A DNA stretch of 64,000 nt, from assembly GCA_963696665.1 (NCBI GenBank), contig CAVOLE010000032.1, positions 77,454 to 141,453 on the forward strand, written 5' to 3'. The DNA is from Roseiarcus sp963696665 (GTDB taxonomy: Bacteria; Pseudomonadota; Alphaproteobacteria; Rhizobiales; Beijerinckiaceae). The position numbers and the translations under genes were made by a program. Under the pieces are notes generated by a model, which worked only from the letters and a program-made list of their open reading frames with translations, was not told the DNA's origin and made no database searches. Positions 28,697 to 38,932 of this stretch are shown here, piece after piece (the stretch's first letter is position 1; every line of letters starts with the position of its first letter).

Positions 28697-28709
28697 TCAG
28701 CGGTCTGAA

Positions 28710-29749
28710 AGATTGCCTCTTTCTCGCAGCTTCGCCAGGTCGCTTGTCACCGTCTCGAGCTGATCGAGCGCCCGATCGGTCTGTCCATGCCAGAGCTTCC
28801 ACTTCAACGATCGGACGTTGGCGTCGACATCAGCGATTTCGTTATCCGCGTCATGCCAACGCACGACATTATCGGCGATCTGCTGCAACGGCTGGATCTT
28901 CATAGCGATGTGAAACCAGTCGATGATATGCATCGTCGGCTGCGGCAGCGCCTTCGGCAGCCGCTTCATAATCTCGGCGCCATCGGAAAGAACCGTGACC
29001 TCGCCGCCGCCCATATAGCCCTCAGTCCGCAGGGCCTGCAGCGTTCGAGACTGAATCTCGCGCTTCGACGTGTCGGCGCTTGTGAAATAGCGGCTTGGGC
29101 GGGAGCCGCGTCCGTCGCGGCCCCATCGTGCGACAACGATCTCGAAGTTCCTGCTAGGTTCCGCCCGGCTTGCGCGAACATGCGCGGTATCGATACTCAC
29201 AACGAATTCGCGTTCTAGGTCATTCGGCAAGTTCAGCTCCGACTGGCGGCGTTCAGCCGTTGACGGCCGCTCGAACCTGGCGCGTTCACGAGCCCTCTCG
29301 TCGAGGCGCTGCCACAGTTTCATCGTGCGATGGCGCAGGGTCACAAAGGACTCGGTTGATTGGATCGGCAGGAACTCGGCCATCACCTCCGCCGCTTTGC
29401 GATACGGCAGGAGGCTGCCCAGGCGCGCGGAGCGCTCCATCAATTCCGGCGTCGCCTGATCCGGGCAGATATCGCGCAGGACCCGTCCAGGCGGCACAAA
29501 AATGAGGCAGGCAGCGCGCTGGCAGTTCATGATCCGTGGGTTTCTAACCTCGACGCAGCCGAACACCGTCCGGATCTTGCGCTTGCCGTAGTCCTTGATC
29601 CGTCGGAAGCCTTCACAATCCGTGCAGAAGCGGCTCGTTAGAACGTAAGCCTCGCATTGCTGCTTGACGATGACCTGCTGGAGATGAGCCATGATGGCCT
29701 TGCCCTCCACAACCAAGAAGCCGATCTCGCCAGCCGGCAGACACTTCAT
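28710..29749 (-). pseudogene. ISKra4-like transposase, main part, interrupted
   Basis: About 345 residues starting MKCLPAGEIGFLVVEGKAIM, with a Cys pair in LTSRFCTDCEGFRRIKDYGK, the catalytic-core strands EFVVSIDTAHVRAS and GEVTVLSDGAEIMKRL, and MHIIDWFHIAMKIQPLQQ. These are marks of ISKra4-type transposases. The frame runs to LRERGNLS and is then cut by the IS1182 element at 28709; the remainder is at 26868-27197. GACAAGGAT precedes the ATG as ribosome site. Confidence 0.75.
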
Positions 29750-29913
29750 ATCCTTGTCGATCTCTGATTCCGAGCGATGGACCGACCCGAATTCGTCCGT
29801 ACCCCTCCCAACACTATGTCGGATAGCACCTAACCATGGGATTCGACCGGGTTGTGCGGTGCATTGACAATTAATTCGGTACAAAAATCGCGAAATCTGT
29901 CCCAAATTAACTG

Positions 29914-30852
29914 CTAACTTGAGACGGAGTTGGTGCACTTCGATAGCCTGAAGCAGTAGCCGGGCGCCGCAGACAACGGCGCGCTTCCTCGCATCGATCC
30001 GGCGATGGCGTCGGGCAGCGAGTCCAGCAAACGCGCTATCGCGGTCCTGCCCGCTACGGTTGCCGAGCTCGAGAACTTTCTGAGCCAACCGAGAGGGTCC
30101 TGATTAAATCGTTGAACCGCAGCCATCATGGCAACCCGCCTGAACGGGTTGATGGTGCGGCAAGACGCGACACGAGTTGTGTGCCGCATTCCGAATGCTG
30201 GCGCTGAGGCCTCCGGGACTATCAGTTCAAAAGCCATCTGATACCGGCGGCGACCTCGAACCGGAGTCGACGCCAGCGACCATATCAAACGTGGCGGCAG
30301 CGAGCCGCAAGGACGGCCGAGCAGATAGCGCTCAAAGAGTTCGCTCCCATTCACGGCGTCCCGCAGTAAGCGATCAGTGACAACGACTGCGTCCGGGCTC
30401 GGCGGGGACGAACTCGCGTCGAGATGAAACGGCCGCCCACAAAAATCCGCATTTCACCCGCCAAGCCTCGTACCAAGAAAACGAGTAGGGTCGCAGCGCG
30501 GAAAAACTGCTGGACCAAGTCTGCTCGCACGCCGCACATCGGGAGAAGGGAATGTCGATCGCCACCAACTCGTTCGCGCGCCCCGCCCGAACCGGGTGCC
30601 CTGCCCTTTGATCCTCGCCGCTGTCGTACGGAGTCCCCATGCCAGCCTCGCCTTAATCCAAGCGGACTGAGCAAAGTCCACCTGCCTCAATGGATCTGGC
30701 CAAACGATGCCGAAGTGCACCAGAACATCGACTACGCTTGCCATGTAAACGTGGGCCGTCCTTTGAAGCCAGGATGATAGCAACTCGTCAACGAGGGGCT
30801 TCACGATGATGGGAAGCGCCTTGGGCGGGGGCGGGCGCAGTGCGATCGTCAC
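29914..30852 (-). pseudogene. tniQ: TniQ-family protein, frameshifted
   Basis: The start GTG at 30852 overlaps the tniB stop. The first 95 residues read LPIIVKPLVDELLSSWLQRT, the conserved opening of TniQ proteins, up to ARIKGQG; after a frame change a zinc-binding part follows with FSRCAACEQTWSSSF. The C-terminal part (from about 30354 on) ends at a stop at 29914. TniQ links the transposase to the target in Tn7/Tn5053-type systems. At least two frameshifts break it. Confidence 0.7.
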
Positions 30853-31545
30853 GCGTAGCTTATCTTCAATGCGCCGTGGGCCTGGATCTCGTCCATCAGT
30901 TCGTCGTCGATGCACTCGCGCTTCGTACGGATGGCAATCTCCGCTGCTTCGTATAGCCGGCCGAATATCTGTGACTTCACACCGTCAGACACTTGCAGGA
31001 TGCGCCGGAGCGCGCGCGTCGACAGAATGGATGGTAATCCAGTGGGAGATTGCGCAAGATGCTGATCACCAACGCCTGGAATTTCTCGTCGGCCTTCCAT
31101 CGCGGCAGGTCAAATTCCTGGAAGCGGCGAGCCAATTGCACATCTCCGCTGATCGCCTCCTTGGCGTCCGACACTCCGACACTCCGAAACATACGATCGA
31201 GATCCTCAGCTCATTGCTGATGAACTGCAACAGATTTCAGCATCGCGCGCTGGTCGTTGTAGGTTGATGCGAGGATGTTGTGTGTTTCGTCGATCAAAAG
31301 CATCTTCAGGTCGAGTTGCCGTAGCATGCGAAGGACGACGATCTCGAGATCCGCGACGCTCGGGCGCGGATTTGGCGGAGCGCCGATCACATCCATGAGC
31401 TGGCTATAGAAGCGCTTCTCGTTCGGACGGTTCACCATTTGCAGGGACAGGACGGGAGTGCGCTCGGTTCCCGTTGCTCGATTGAAGGTGCTGCGATGCT
31501 CGGCTAGAAACCGTTGCATCAGCTGAGCGCCCTCCTCGCTTGGGC
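30849..31545 (-). pseudogene. tniB: TniB AAA+ ATPase, truncated and frameshifted
   Basis: The frame starts inside the Walker A region (only QLMQRFLAEHRSTFNRATG remains after the loop), followed by Walker B in LDLKMLLIDETHNILAS. A stop follows SVAVHQQ; the rest is read as QLARRFQEFDLPRWKADEKF and, in a third frame, SQIFGRLYEAAEIAIRTKRE. The lost Walker A sequence was replaced by a fusion to tniA through a deletion near 31545. Confidence 0.72.
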
Positions 31546-32423
31546 GATTTTCCACCCTGATGCCGAAGTCCCGGCACGCCGCCACGAAATCGTTGCTATG
31601 GAATTCCGCGCCGTTGTCCACTCCAAGACGACGGGGAAGGCCGGTCACCGGCCAGGGCAGGTCGATCTCAAACTCGCGCAGCCAAGCGTCTTATCGAAAA
31701 CGCTGTGCAGCAGGCATAGTCCTACGGACGTTCGTTGCGGCGGATCGAAGGACAGCGCGTATCCAGTGACCATCCGAGAAAACACGTCGATGCCGAGCGT
31801 GAGCCATGGCCGTGTGACGAACTGACGGGTCTCCTCATCCACGACCACGATATCCATTTGCGTGTGATCGATCTGAACGAGATCGAGGGGTCTTTCGATC
31901 TGTAACCTCCCCGGTGTTGCCTTCATCGCCTCTTGCGCGGCTTCGTCCTTTCTGAGGCGCGCCCTTTCAAGAGGATCGATGTCGTCAACACGACGCCAGA
32001 TCGTGCGCGCATCGGGTGGGTGTTCGCCTCGCCTTCGACAACGCGCCGCGACCTGACGCACGAGTTCGCGAAACGTCGGCCGCTCGGGGACAAGATAGAC
32101 TTCACGAACCGCCGCTTGAATGATCGCTTCGACGCTTCCCGAAATGAAGCGCGTGCCTACTGGTCGTCCTGCCTTCGGGGCAGAAGCGCAGAAACCCGGC
32201 GATCTTCGCGGAAGAGCCGGATCAGCCGATAGAGATGCGTGACGCTGATCCCGAGTTTCGCGGCAGCTTCTCGAACAGCCGCTCTCCCGATGACCCCCGA
32301 CCGCTCCTGTGCGACCAACCGTCGAATTTCGTCTTCCCGGCGGCAGGCCTCCTCCCAATCCTCCTCGGGGACCTCGGGCACCGCAGTCGCCGCCACCCTG
32401 TACTCACCGCGCATGCGCGACAA
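31546..32423 (-). pseudogene. tniA: TniA DDE transposase, truncated and frameshifted
   Basis: An N-terminal HTH (AAAKLGISVTHLYRLIRLFR), a frame change near 32165, then SVEAIIQAAVREVYLVPERP and the catalytic Asp in LDLVQIDHTQMDIVVVDEE; after a second frame change the next Asp is in LGVDNGAEFHSNDF. The frame then joins tniB directly, so the catalytic Glu and the whole C-terminal half are missing. Confidence 0.78.
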
Positions 32424-32529
32424 ACCCGTGACTTGTGCGGCGACCCAAGGAATTTGTCCCGAATTAGATGAGTTGTACTGAATTAACGTGTCAGCTAATC
32501 AATGAAAGTCCACCATTCGCTGTAACCCG

Positions 32530-32674
32530 GTCAAATGGAGTCCGACACCGAGCTTTGGCCCATGGCATCGCCTGGGTCACGCTCTATGGCGCGCTATCTG
32601 CCTTCACCCTCTCGCTGCTGAGCTTTCTCGTCTTCCGGAGAAAGAAGGCGATGCACGCCCTGGATGTCTACTGA
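32530..32674 (+). pseudogene. C-terminal membrane-segment fragment, unidentified
   Basis: The frame ends HGIAWVTLYGALSAFTLSLL, SFLVFRRKKAMHALDVY and a stop: one hydrophobic helix followed by a positively charged tail, as at the end of an MFS-type transporter. The upstream part is cut off at the transposon end. Too short to name. Confidence 0.3.
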
Positions 32675-32833
32675 ACGATGCCTTCGGTGTAGCCTTAAAG
32701 TGGCATTGCGATTTTTCGCTAGCTCGATTGCCGGCCGACAAACGCCGCGGGGTCGCTCACCGAAACATCCAAATCCGACTGTTGGATGGTTGGAGCCCGT
32801 AGCCCGGAGCGGTTGATCGGATTGCCGTTTCGC

Positions 32834-33146
32834 TCACCCGTGACCGCGCTGCTCCATGGCGTGCTGAAGAGCGTTGAAAACGCGGTGGTCAGCCAGCTGC
32901 GCGACGTTGAAACGAAGGAACGAGGCCGCCGATTGCGCGACGCTGAACACGTTTCCCGGTGCGAGTACGACCTTCTGCACCAGGCACCCGCGCGCGATAT
33001 CAGCGGAATCGCGACCCTCCGGCAGACGACACCAGAGATAGAAGCCTCCGCGCGGAACGATCCATGGAACAAGTCGGAGGGGAGCCAACCGGTTGATCGC
33101 CGCTTTTCGGGCGCGGGCCAACCGCTTGCGCACTTCATCCATATGC
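32834..33146 (-). pseudogene. PLP-dependent aminotransferase (MocR/PdxR-like), C-terminal fragment
   Basis: The last 100 residues of a fold-type I aminotransferase domain as found in MocR-type GntR regulators: HMDEVRKRLARARKAAINRL, then PRGGFYLWCRLPEGRDSADI and LAPGNVFSVAQSAASFLRFN, whose final Arg binds the substrate carboxylate. The N-terminal part is lost where the divergent EamA gene fragment begins (about 33146). Confidence 0.8.
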
Positions 33147-33871
33147 CGCATTGCTGGGGGCAGCGTTCCTGGTCGTGCTTCGTCAGACACGGCCGGAGCG
33201 TCGCGACATCTTTTCGCTGGCACTGGTGGCGATCGGTGGCGTCGTCGTCTTTCCGCTGCTGACGGCGCTTGCCCTGCAACACATCACGGCGGCCCACTCG
33301 ATCGTCTTCATCGGCTTACTGCCGCTCGCGACCGCCATCTTCGGAGTCGTGCGTGGGGGCGAGCGGCCGAAACCTGCCTTTTGGCTGTTCTCCGTCGCCG
33401 GGGCTGCGTCCGTCGCCGGCTTCGCCCTCTCCGGAAGCGACGGCGGAACGCTGACGGGCGATCTGCTGATGATCGCCGCATTCCTGGTGTGCGGGCTCGG
33501 CTATGCCGAGGGCGCGACGCTCTCGCGCCGCCTTGGCGGCTGGCAGGTCATTTCGTGGGCGCTGTTGCTCTCCCTGCCGATCATGGCGGCGATCGCGCTT
33601 TGCACCTGGCCGCGCATGTGGAGCAATGTCGGCCTTCCCGCCTGGATCGGCCTCGCCTACGTCTCGATCTTCAGCATGATGGTGGGATTTCATCTTCTGC
33701 TATCGCGGCCTTGCGCTCGGCGGCATTGCGGGCGTCGGCCAGTTGCAGCTCCTGCAACCCTTTTTCGGGTTCGTGCTGGCCGCGATCTTCCTCGGCGAAC
33801 CGATCGCATGGACCATGGTCGCTTCCACCGTCGTCGTGCTGTGCGTTGCAGGCGCCAAGCGCTTCGCCTGA
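33147..33871 (+). pseudogene. EamA/DMT family transporter, truncated and frameshifted
   Basis: A drug/metabolite exporter remnant lacking the first two or three membrane helices. It reads LLGAAFLVVLRQTRPERRDI, FPLLTALALQHITAAHSIVF and IAALCTWP-like helices until a one-base insertion near 33698 (GGATTTCATC for GGATTCATC); the C-terminal half, YRGLALGGIAGVGQLQLLQP to CVAGAKRFA, continues in another frame to a TGA at 33871. EamA genes commonly sit divergent from MocR-like aminotransferase regulators; here both lost their 5' ends in one deletion. Confidence 0.8.
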
Positions 33872-34012
33872 GCGGAGCGCTCGGCGCCGGTCCTTGCCCG
33901 CTTTGGCTGCTCCCGCCGGACCGGGCGCGACCCAATCACGACCTTCGATCGATCAAGGCATAACTCCTAAAGTCGCCGGTGTCGACCGACCCCCCATTCT
34001 CGCGAGGGAGCA

Positions 34013-34518
34013 TCAGCCGATACCGGCCAGCCCGAGTGCTCCGCTCATGTCCGGACTTACGATCTCCGGACGCACATCGAAGGGGTCCATCACGCTGTTA
34101 AGGCGGTTGATCCAGGCGGTGCGATAGCCGAACCAGGTCGCACCGATGGCATCCCAGCCGCCGAACGCCACGAATCCGATCTCCGCTTTCGGAAGGCGGA
34201 AAGCTTCGAGGGCCATCGCATAGGCTTGAGGCGACGGCTTGAAATGCCGAACCGCATCGGTGCTCAGCGGTGGCTCGAAATAGCCTCCCAGGCCATTTCG
34301 CTCGATGTTAGCTAGCGCGCAATCCCGCCAGGCTGAGATTCGAGAGCAGGGTAAGCCGAATGCCCTTTTTCCCGCAGCCTCCCAAGTGCGGGCTTGACGT
34401 CCGGCCAGACGTCGAGTTCGTGGTAATGCGCGACCAGTTCATCACTCTGCGAAGCGGTGAGTGCGATCCCCATCGCTTCCACTGTGACGCGTAGGGCCTT
34501 ATTGGCAGTCGCCTGCAT
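34013..34518 (-). pseudogene. Haloacid dehalogenase type II, truncated and frameshifted
   Basis: The central and C-terminal parts of a HAD-superfamily 2-haloacid dehalogenase. DVWPDVKPALGRLREKG is followed, after frame changes near 34340-34310, by LTLLSNLSLAGL (motif II Ser/Asn), HFKPSPQAYAMALEAF (motif III Lys) and VAFGGWDAIGATWFGYRTAW (motif IV Asp). The N-terminal part with the nucleophilic Asp is not recognisable upstream. Not functional as it stands. Confidence 0.75.
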
Positions 34519-34999
34519 CCGCGAGCCGATAGAGCCCGCGGTCGAGCCCTGAAACGAGAGGCCTGCTGTGGGCGAGCAACTTCGCTTGATTCGCCGATTC
34601 GCCTATCCGTCACGATTTAAAATGACATCAGTAGGCTCTCGAGCACGCCCGCGCCCGATGCGCGGATAATCATGGACTCGACCAGACGCAGTTTCGGAGT
34701 GACAATCATACGCTTGTAGGATCTGCCAATGTTGTTCCCCGAGGCATGTTTTGGGGACCGTTAGATTAGCTGGGATGGGAGTGGGTTCTTAAGGAGTTTC
34801 GCCGCACGAGGTGCTCTCTTTGTGGAGAGCGCGTCGATGCGATGGAAAATGGCGTTGAAGGGGTGCGGACGAATTCGGGTCGGTCCATCGTTCGGAACTT
34901 ACGATCAACAAAGATCAGGAGCGCCTTTCGTCCGGCGAGATCGGCTTTGTCTCGGACAGCGCCATGCCTGGGGCTATGACGCGCTGTCCGCTGACGGCC
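34519..34999. other. No gene recognised
   Basis: A 480-base gap between the dehalogenase and DUF1254 remnants. The left part may contain the mutated start of the dehalogenase gene. I saw no family signature, repeat or clear promoter in the rest. Confidence 0.4.
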
Positions 35000-36611
35000 T
35001 TACCTCACCGGCTCAATCTCGCTGGGGCGCCAACTCTTGTCGAAGAACGAGGGCAGAGGGCTGTAGAGACGCAGGATCGTGAACCAGCCCTTCTTCGGAT
35101 CGGTCTCGATCCAGTTGCCGCGAGCCACGCCTTTCGGCTGGCTGGGGCTGAAATAGATCGTGGTCGCGCCATCGACCGCAGCCTCAGCGGCGGGCGAGGG
35201 ATAGCTCTGGCTGCCGGCTCGCGGATACTTCTGCGGGGTCTGCAGCATCGAGCGCGTCTGGTTGTCGTAGAGCGTGAAGGACCAGAACGCCGCCGCCGGG
35301 ATGCCCTTCGGCAACGCCACCTTGTAGGTCCTCGCGCCGTCGAACGGGTTGCCGTCGGAGTTGAGGAAGCCCATCAGATATTGGGAGCCGACACCGGGGA
35401 TACGCATGATCATGCCCGGCGAGTTGAGCGTGTAGCCGTAGTAAAAGGCCGTGCGAGAATCCAGCGTGCGGGCGCCGGTCGGCGGCAGGGGTTTGAACAT
35501 TCCGCCCTCGAACGCCGGCGGAGGCGTCTCGAAGAAGGCGCCGCCTTCCCACAGCATGTTGCCCCAATGCGAGCCGTCATAGTAGGCCCACTCCGGATGC
35601 TTCATGGCGAAGCGCCAATTGAGCGCCCGGCCCGTCGCCTGTCCGACCGCGGCCGCGTCGGAGAGAATCTTCCTCATCCGCTCGTCCGGCTTGAACGGCT
35701 TGCCGTGCACGATCCCGATCGCGGCGAGCTGCCCGGCCAATTCCACGTCGTAGCTGTTAGCGGGCTCGTTCTGAACGTTCTCGTTGATCATCTCGAAAAA
35801 GCGGAAGTCGCTGGGCGGGATCGTGTTGAACGAGCGTCCGGAGGCCTCGATGAACTTCGTCTCGGGGATCTTCGGCTCGCCGGCGATCCGCACCGAGCCA
35901 TCGAGGGCTTGGGCGATGCTGGAGCCGAAAGCGCCCGGCCGGTAGGGGTAGATCTTCATATTGCGCTTGATGTTGTCGACGGCCGGCTTCGGATCGTTGT
36001 CGACCAGGTTCGCCCGCGCGGCGTAGAGCGCGAATTTCGTCTTGGAATGGGCGACGAAGTAGCCGCCCTCGGGTAGCGGCCCCTTATAGCCGGGCCCTAC
36101 GATCAGGTACTTTCCGCCGAGCCCGCGATCCGGGCCCGGCGCGCCGATATCGATGATCCACGAGAACCACATATCGTTGATCGTGCCGATGCCGCCTGAC
36201 GGCTGCTCGATCACCACCGGACCTTTGCTCAGGTCGAGCCCGGACATGTAATAGACCGTATCGGCATTGGCGGTCAGGAAGAGAGAACTCGAGTTCGATC
36301 AGTTCGGAGAAGATGACGACATCGCCGGGGTTTGCGCCGATTTCCTCGAAGCCCTTGACCAGGGCGAGGGCCGACGCGCCTCGGAAGCTGTTGTTGTAGA
36401 CGTTGAGCGCGCGGGTAAAGTCCAGCATGTCGTAAATGGTCTGGGCCGTTTCCTCCGTCGGCGCCCCGTCGTGAAACTCGAGTTTTCCCGCCCGCGTCTC
36501 GATCGTGCTCGGCGCCGACAGCGATTTGACGGTTTCGCTGGACACCTCGGAAAAGGCCGGGCCTGCCGCGAGAATCAAGGCAAAGCTGCCGATCAAGGTC
36601 CGGTGGATCAC
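35000..36611 (-). pseudogene. DUF1254/DUF1214 exported protein, single frameshift
   Basis: A protein of about 535 residues made of a signal peptide (IHRTLIGSFALILAAGPAFS), an N-terminal DUF1254 domain (YNNSFRGASALALVKGFEEI) and a C-terminal DUF1214 domain (GIPAAAFWSFTLYDNQTRSM, then GNWIETDPKKGWFTILRLYS). The reading frame shifts once near 36275, between FSELIELEFS and FLTANADTVYYMSGLDLS. All the rest is well conserved, so either a recent mutation or an error. The function of these periplasmic proteins is unknown. The start is a GTG at 36611. Confidence 0.82.
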
Positions 36612-36911
36612 TTTTCAGTCCTCTTAGGATCGATATTGCAATGGGCTCGGGCTTGCGGCCGGCAGGTGATCACGCGCGGGGTCAGCTTTATGGTGGCGAG
36701 CGGTAGCCGCAAATGCAGGCGTCCTAGGCGATGCGGAAATCCTCGGCGCTCTCGACGAGGTCGGTGAGTGAGCCATCGAGGGCAAGCGCTCGCGACGGCG
36801 GCACTCCCGTTGCGAGCAAGCCTAAGCCCTCTGAGCGTCGCGGTGCGGCGAGGCGCCTTCAACGTCGTTCCTCTCACCTTGAGCCAGCGCGGCGCTCCAT
36901 CCCTTTTCGCC
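36612..36911. other. No gene recognised
   Basis: A 300-base gap between two exported-protein genes on the minus strand. The phrase SLDGSLTDLVESAEDFRIA can be read on the minus strand before a stop at about 36728 and may be a relic of a gene end, but I cannot assign it. Confidence 0.35.
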
Positions 36912-37646
36912 TCAGTAGCAGGGCGGATAGGGATAGTAGCCGCAGGCCGGAGGCGGCGGAGCATAGGGGTGATAGTAGGCGCTTGCAGCCGCCGCTCCGA
37001 CCGCCGCAGCGCCAAGCCCGACTGCAGCGGCGCCCGCGTAGGCTCCCGCCGGATGAGCGTACCACGCGCCGTGCCATGCGCCGCCATGCCAAGCGCCGCC
37101 ATAGCCCCCAACGACGGCTCGTCCGCCATAACCGCGCGCGGCAAACCAATCGATGAAGAGGGAAGCGGGTCCCGTCGCCTTCGATAGGCCTCCATCAAGC
37201 AAAGACACTTCGAAGGTCAATTTGTCGCCCTCAAGCTTTGGCGATTTCAGGACCACGACAGCATCTTCAACGGAGTCGCCTTCCGCGCTGAGCACGGATA
37301 TTGTGGCGTTTGGGGGATTCTTGGCGAAACTGTCGCCGCCCTCATCCCATTCCCTGAGAAAGTGCTTGGTCAGCACGTGGCCGGCCGCTCTGAACGGACG
37401 GTCCGCGAAGATGATGGAGTTCGGCGACACCCCGGTCATCGTGAGAGCGCCGCCTTGGAGAGTTGCCCCGCGGGAATTGATGACCGCGAGCGATGGAATC
37501 ATCGCGTCGTTGGCCGGCTGGCCAATCGTCTTTTGACCGGGTGCGGCGATCGCGTCTGGAGCCGACGTGTTCTGCGCCGATGCTCGGAGCGGCGCCGCGA
37601 GAAGCGCGATGAGGCCGAGCGCGAAGCCGGTGGCAATCTTTTTCAT
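36912..37646 (-). CDS. Exported protein with Gly/Tyr/Pro-rich tail, unknown function
   Basis: A 244-residue protein with a clear signal peptide (KKIATGFALGLIALLAAPLRASA). The middle has TMTGVSPNSIIFADRPFRAA and DAVVVLKSPKLEGDKLTFEV, which look like a beta-rich domain; the last 75 residues are low-complexity Gly/Ala/His/Tyr ending PPPPACGYYPYPPCY, with two Cys. I do not know a function; similar secreted proteins occur in Hyphomicrobiales. GGAGAC stands before the ATG. Intact. Confidence 0.72.
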   Translation of the reverse strand: MKKIATGFALGLIALLAAPLRASAQNTSAPDAIAAPGQKTIGQPANDAMIPSLAVINSRGATLQGGALTMTGVSPNSIIFADRPFRAAGHVLTKHFLREWDEGGDSFAKNPPNATISVLSAEGDSVEDAVVVLKSPKLEGDKLTFEVSLLDGGLSKATGPASLFIDWFAARGYGGRAVVGGYGGAWHGGAWHGAWYAHPAGAYAGAAAVGLGAAAVGAAAASAYYHPYAPPPPACGYYPYPPCY

Positions 37647-37841
37647 CCAGTCGTCTCCTTAGGTTGAAAATACAACGCCGCAGCTTCCGCCCGGCGCTTC
37701 AGGGGACGCCGCAGGCGCGTCCTCGAAGGACGCTCCCGGAGGCGCGAACAAGTCTGCGATCTGGATCATCCTTCGACACGCTCGATTTCGCGAGCGGTTC
37801 AGGATGAGGGCGCGCGGCCGGCCCTTTCAAGCGGTCATACC

Positions 37842-38568
37842 TCAGACCTTCTGCACCACCGGCGGCTTCCAGGTGCCATCCAGAATCGAAAAACGCCGGC
37901 GCTTCCTCAGGCATATAGAGGCGGAACATCAGGATGAATTCGCCCTGTGGGGCGGGCAACCAATTCGATTCCCGATCTTTCGCCGGGTTGTCAGCCTGCA
38001 GGTACAGATCCATGGAGCCGTCCGCGTTGCGCTTCGACGCGTTGCGCTGGCTTAGAGTGTACCGGTTCAACGGGTTGGCTACAAAGAACCATTTGTCGTT
38101 ATACATCGTGAGCGACCAAAAGCCGCGCGCCGGCGGGAATGCTCGCGGCGCAAAACGAATGACATAGCTGTTCTTGCCGTCCAGCTTGGCTCCCTGGGCG
38201 TCGTTCAGCTCAAACGGATAGACCGCGTCCCGAGGGTCATTCGCGGCGAGCCCGACCGCCGTGACGAATGCGCGCTGCACGTAATCCGTGCCATAGACGC
38301 CGGTCCTCAGCATCACCACCCAGCCGTTTTCGAGCGTGAGGCCGCCTCCCTTCTCCTGCGCCATGATGCGCCATGGCGGGCGCATCCGCCGCGACCGAGG
38401 GCAGGCTGAACTTGACCTCGGACCCCGCGTCGTTTGCACGGCGAACTGACACACGTGTCCGGCAGGTGCGGCGCAGAGGAACGTCACCGTCTGTTGCGCT
38501 TGCGCCGAAGTCATGAAGCCTGCGGCTCTCAGCAAGCCGAGCGCGCTCGCGAGAACCCGCTTTTTCAT
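37842..38568 (-). pseudogene. Chimera: secreted-protein N-terminus joined to DUF1214 domain
   Basis: The first 45 residues (signal peptide ending TSAQA, then QQTVTFLCAAPAGHVCQFAV) belong to a small secreted Cys-containing protein family, and the sequence from about residue 70 on is a DUF1214 domain: GVYGTDYVQRAFVTAVGLAA, FWSLTMYNDKWFFVANPLNR and SNWLPAPQGEFILMFRLYMP. The two parts are joined through an out-of-frame stretch, which points to a deletion fusion. A frameshift near the end moves the natural C-terminus (LDGTWKPPVVQKV, stop at 37842) out of frame. Confidence 0.72.
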
Positions 38569-38578
38569 GGTTCGCCCC

Positions 38579-38932
38579 TCACTTTTCCATCATCAGGCCT
38601 TCGGCGCGGTCCTCCTTGAGGATCACGGCGATGGCGTGAATGATCTTCTCGTCGGGATGCGCCTTGCAATATTCGATCACCTCGTGCTCGACGATGCGGC
38701 CCTTCTTGAAATCGGCGTAATGCTTGTGCGCCAGCCCGTTGTACCAGCCGCTGTACCAGGAGGTCAGCGCGTTAGCGTCTTCCTTGTAGGTGTTGGCGAG
38801 CTGCCCGCAGGTCAGCTTCTGCACGTCGATGAAGCCGTTCGCGTCAGCATAGGTCGAAAGATCTACCGGGTCGGCTTTGGCAACTCCAGCCAGCATAAGC
38901 GACGCGGCGGCGATCACGAGCGATTTATTCAT
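38579..38932 (-). CDS. HdeA/HdeB family periplasmic protein
   Basis: A 117-residue protein with a signal peptide (NKSLVIAAASLMLAGVAKA) and a mature part of about 97 residues. Two Cys (KLTCGQLANTY and VIEYCKAHPDEKII) are placed as in HdeA, where they form a disulfide, and WYSGWYNGLAHKHY is typical of the family. HdeA proteins are acid-activated chaperones of the periplasm. The ATG has AGGGA upstream, and the palindrome TGTCGTTCGACA at 38946-38957 lies just before it. Intact. Confidence 0.85.
   Translation of the reverse strand: MNKSLVIAAASLMLAGVAKADPVDLSTYADANGFIDVQKLTCGQLANTYKEDANALTSWYSGWYNGLAHKHYADFKKGRIVEHEVIEYCKAHPDEKIIHAIAVILKEDRAEGLMMEK

Larger units (their letters stand above)
27198..28709 (+). 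mobile_element. IS1182-family element, complete
   Basis: Perfect 21-bp terminal inverted repeats, TTCAGACCGCTGACAAACCC plus C, at 27198-27218 and 28689-28709 enclose one intact transposase gene. Directly inside each end is a terminator-like hairpin pointing inward. The element is inserted in an ISKra4-like transposase gene, whose two parts flank it. Confidence 0.93.
29865..32493 (-). mobile_element. Decayed TniABQ (Tn5053/Tn7-like) transposon
   Basis: Ends share TGACA followed by TTAATTC(G/A)GTACAA: TGACAATTAATTCGGTACAA at 29865 and, in reverse complement, TGACACGTTAATTCAGTACAA ending at 32493. Between them lie remnants of tniA, tniB and tniQ in that order on the minus strand, all damaged. 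No resolvase or cargo gene is present. About half the length expected for the three genes is missing. Confidence 0.75.

Noticed and set aside
29881..29930. attTn7-like or tRNA target next to the TniABQ transposon
   Set aside because: No glmS end or tRNA sequence could be recognised beside either transposon end.
33093..34127. Plus-strand open frame of 344 codons
   Set aside because: It is an alternative frame over the EamA gene; the membrane-helix pattern is in the other frame.
34964..36076. Long plus-strand open frame of 370 codons
   Set aside because: It is the complement of the DUF1254/DUF1214 coding region, Arg-rich and without family features; the minus-strand frame has clear domains.
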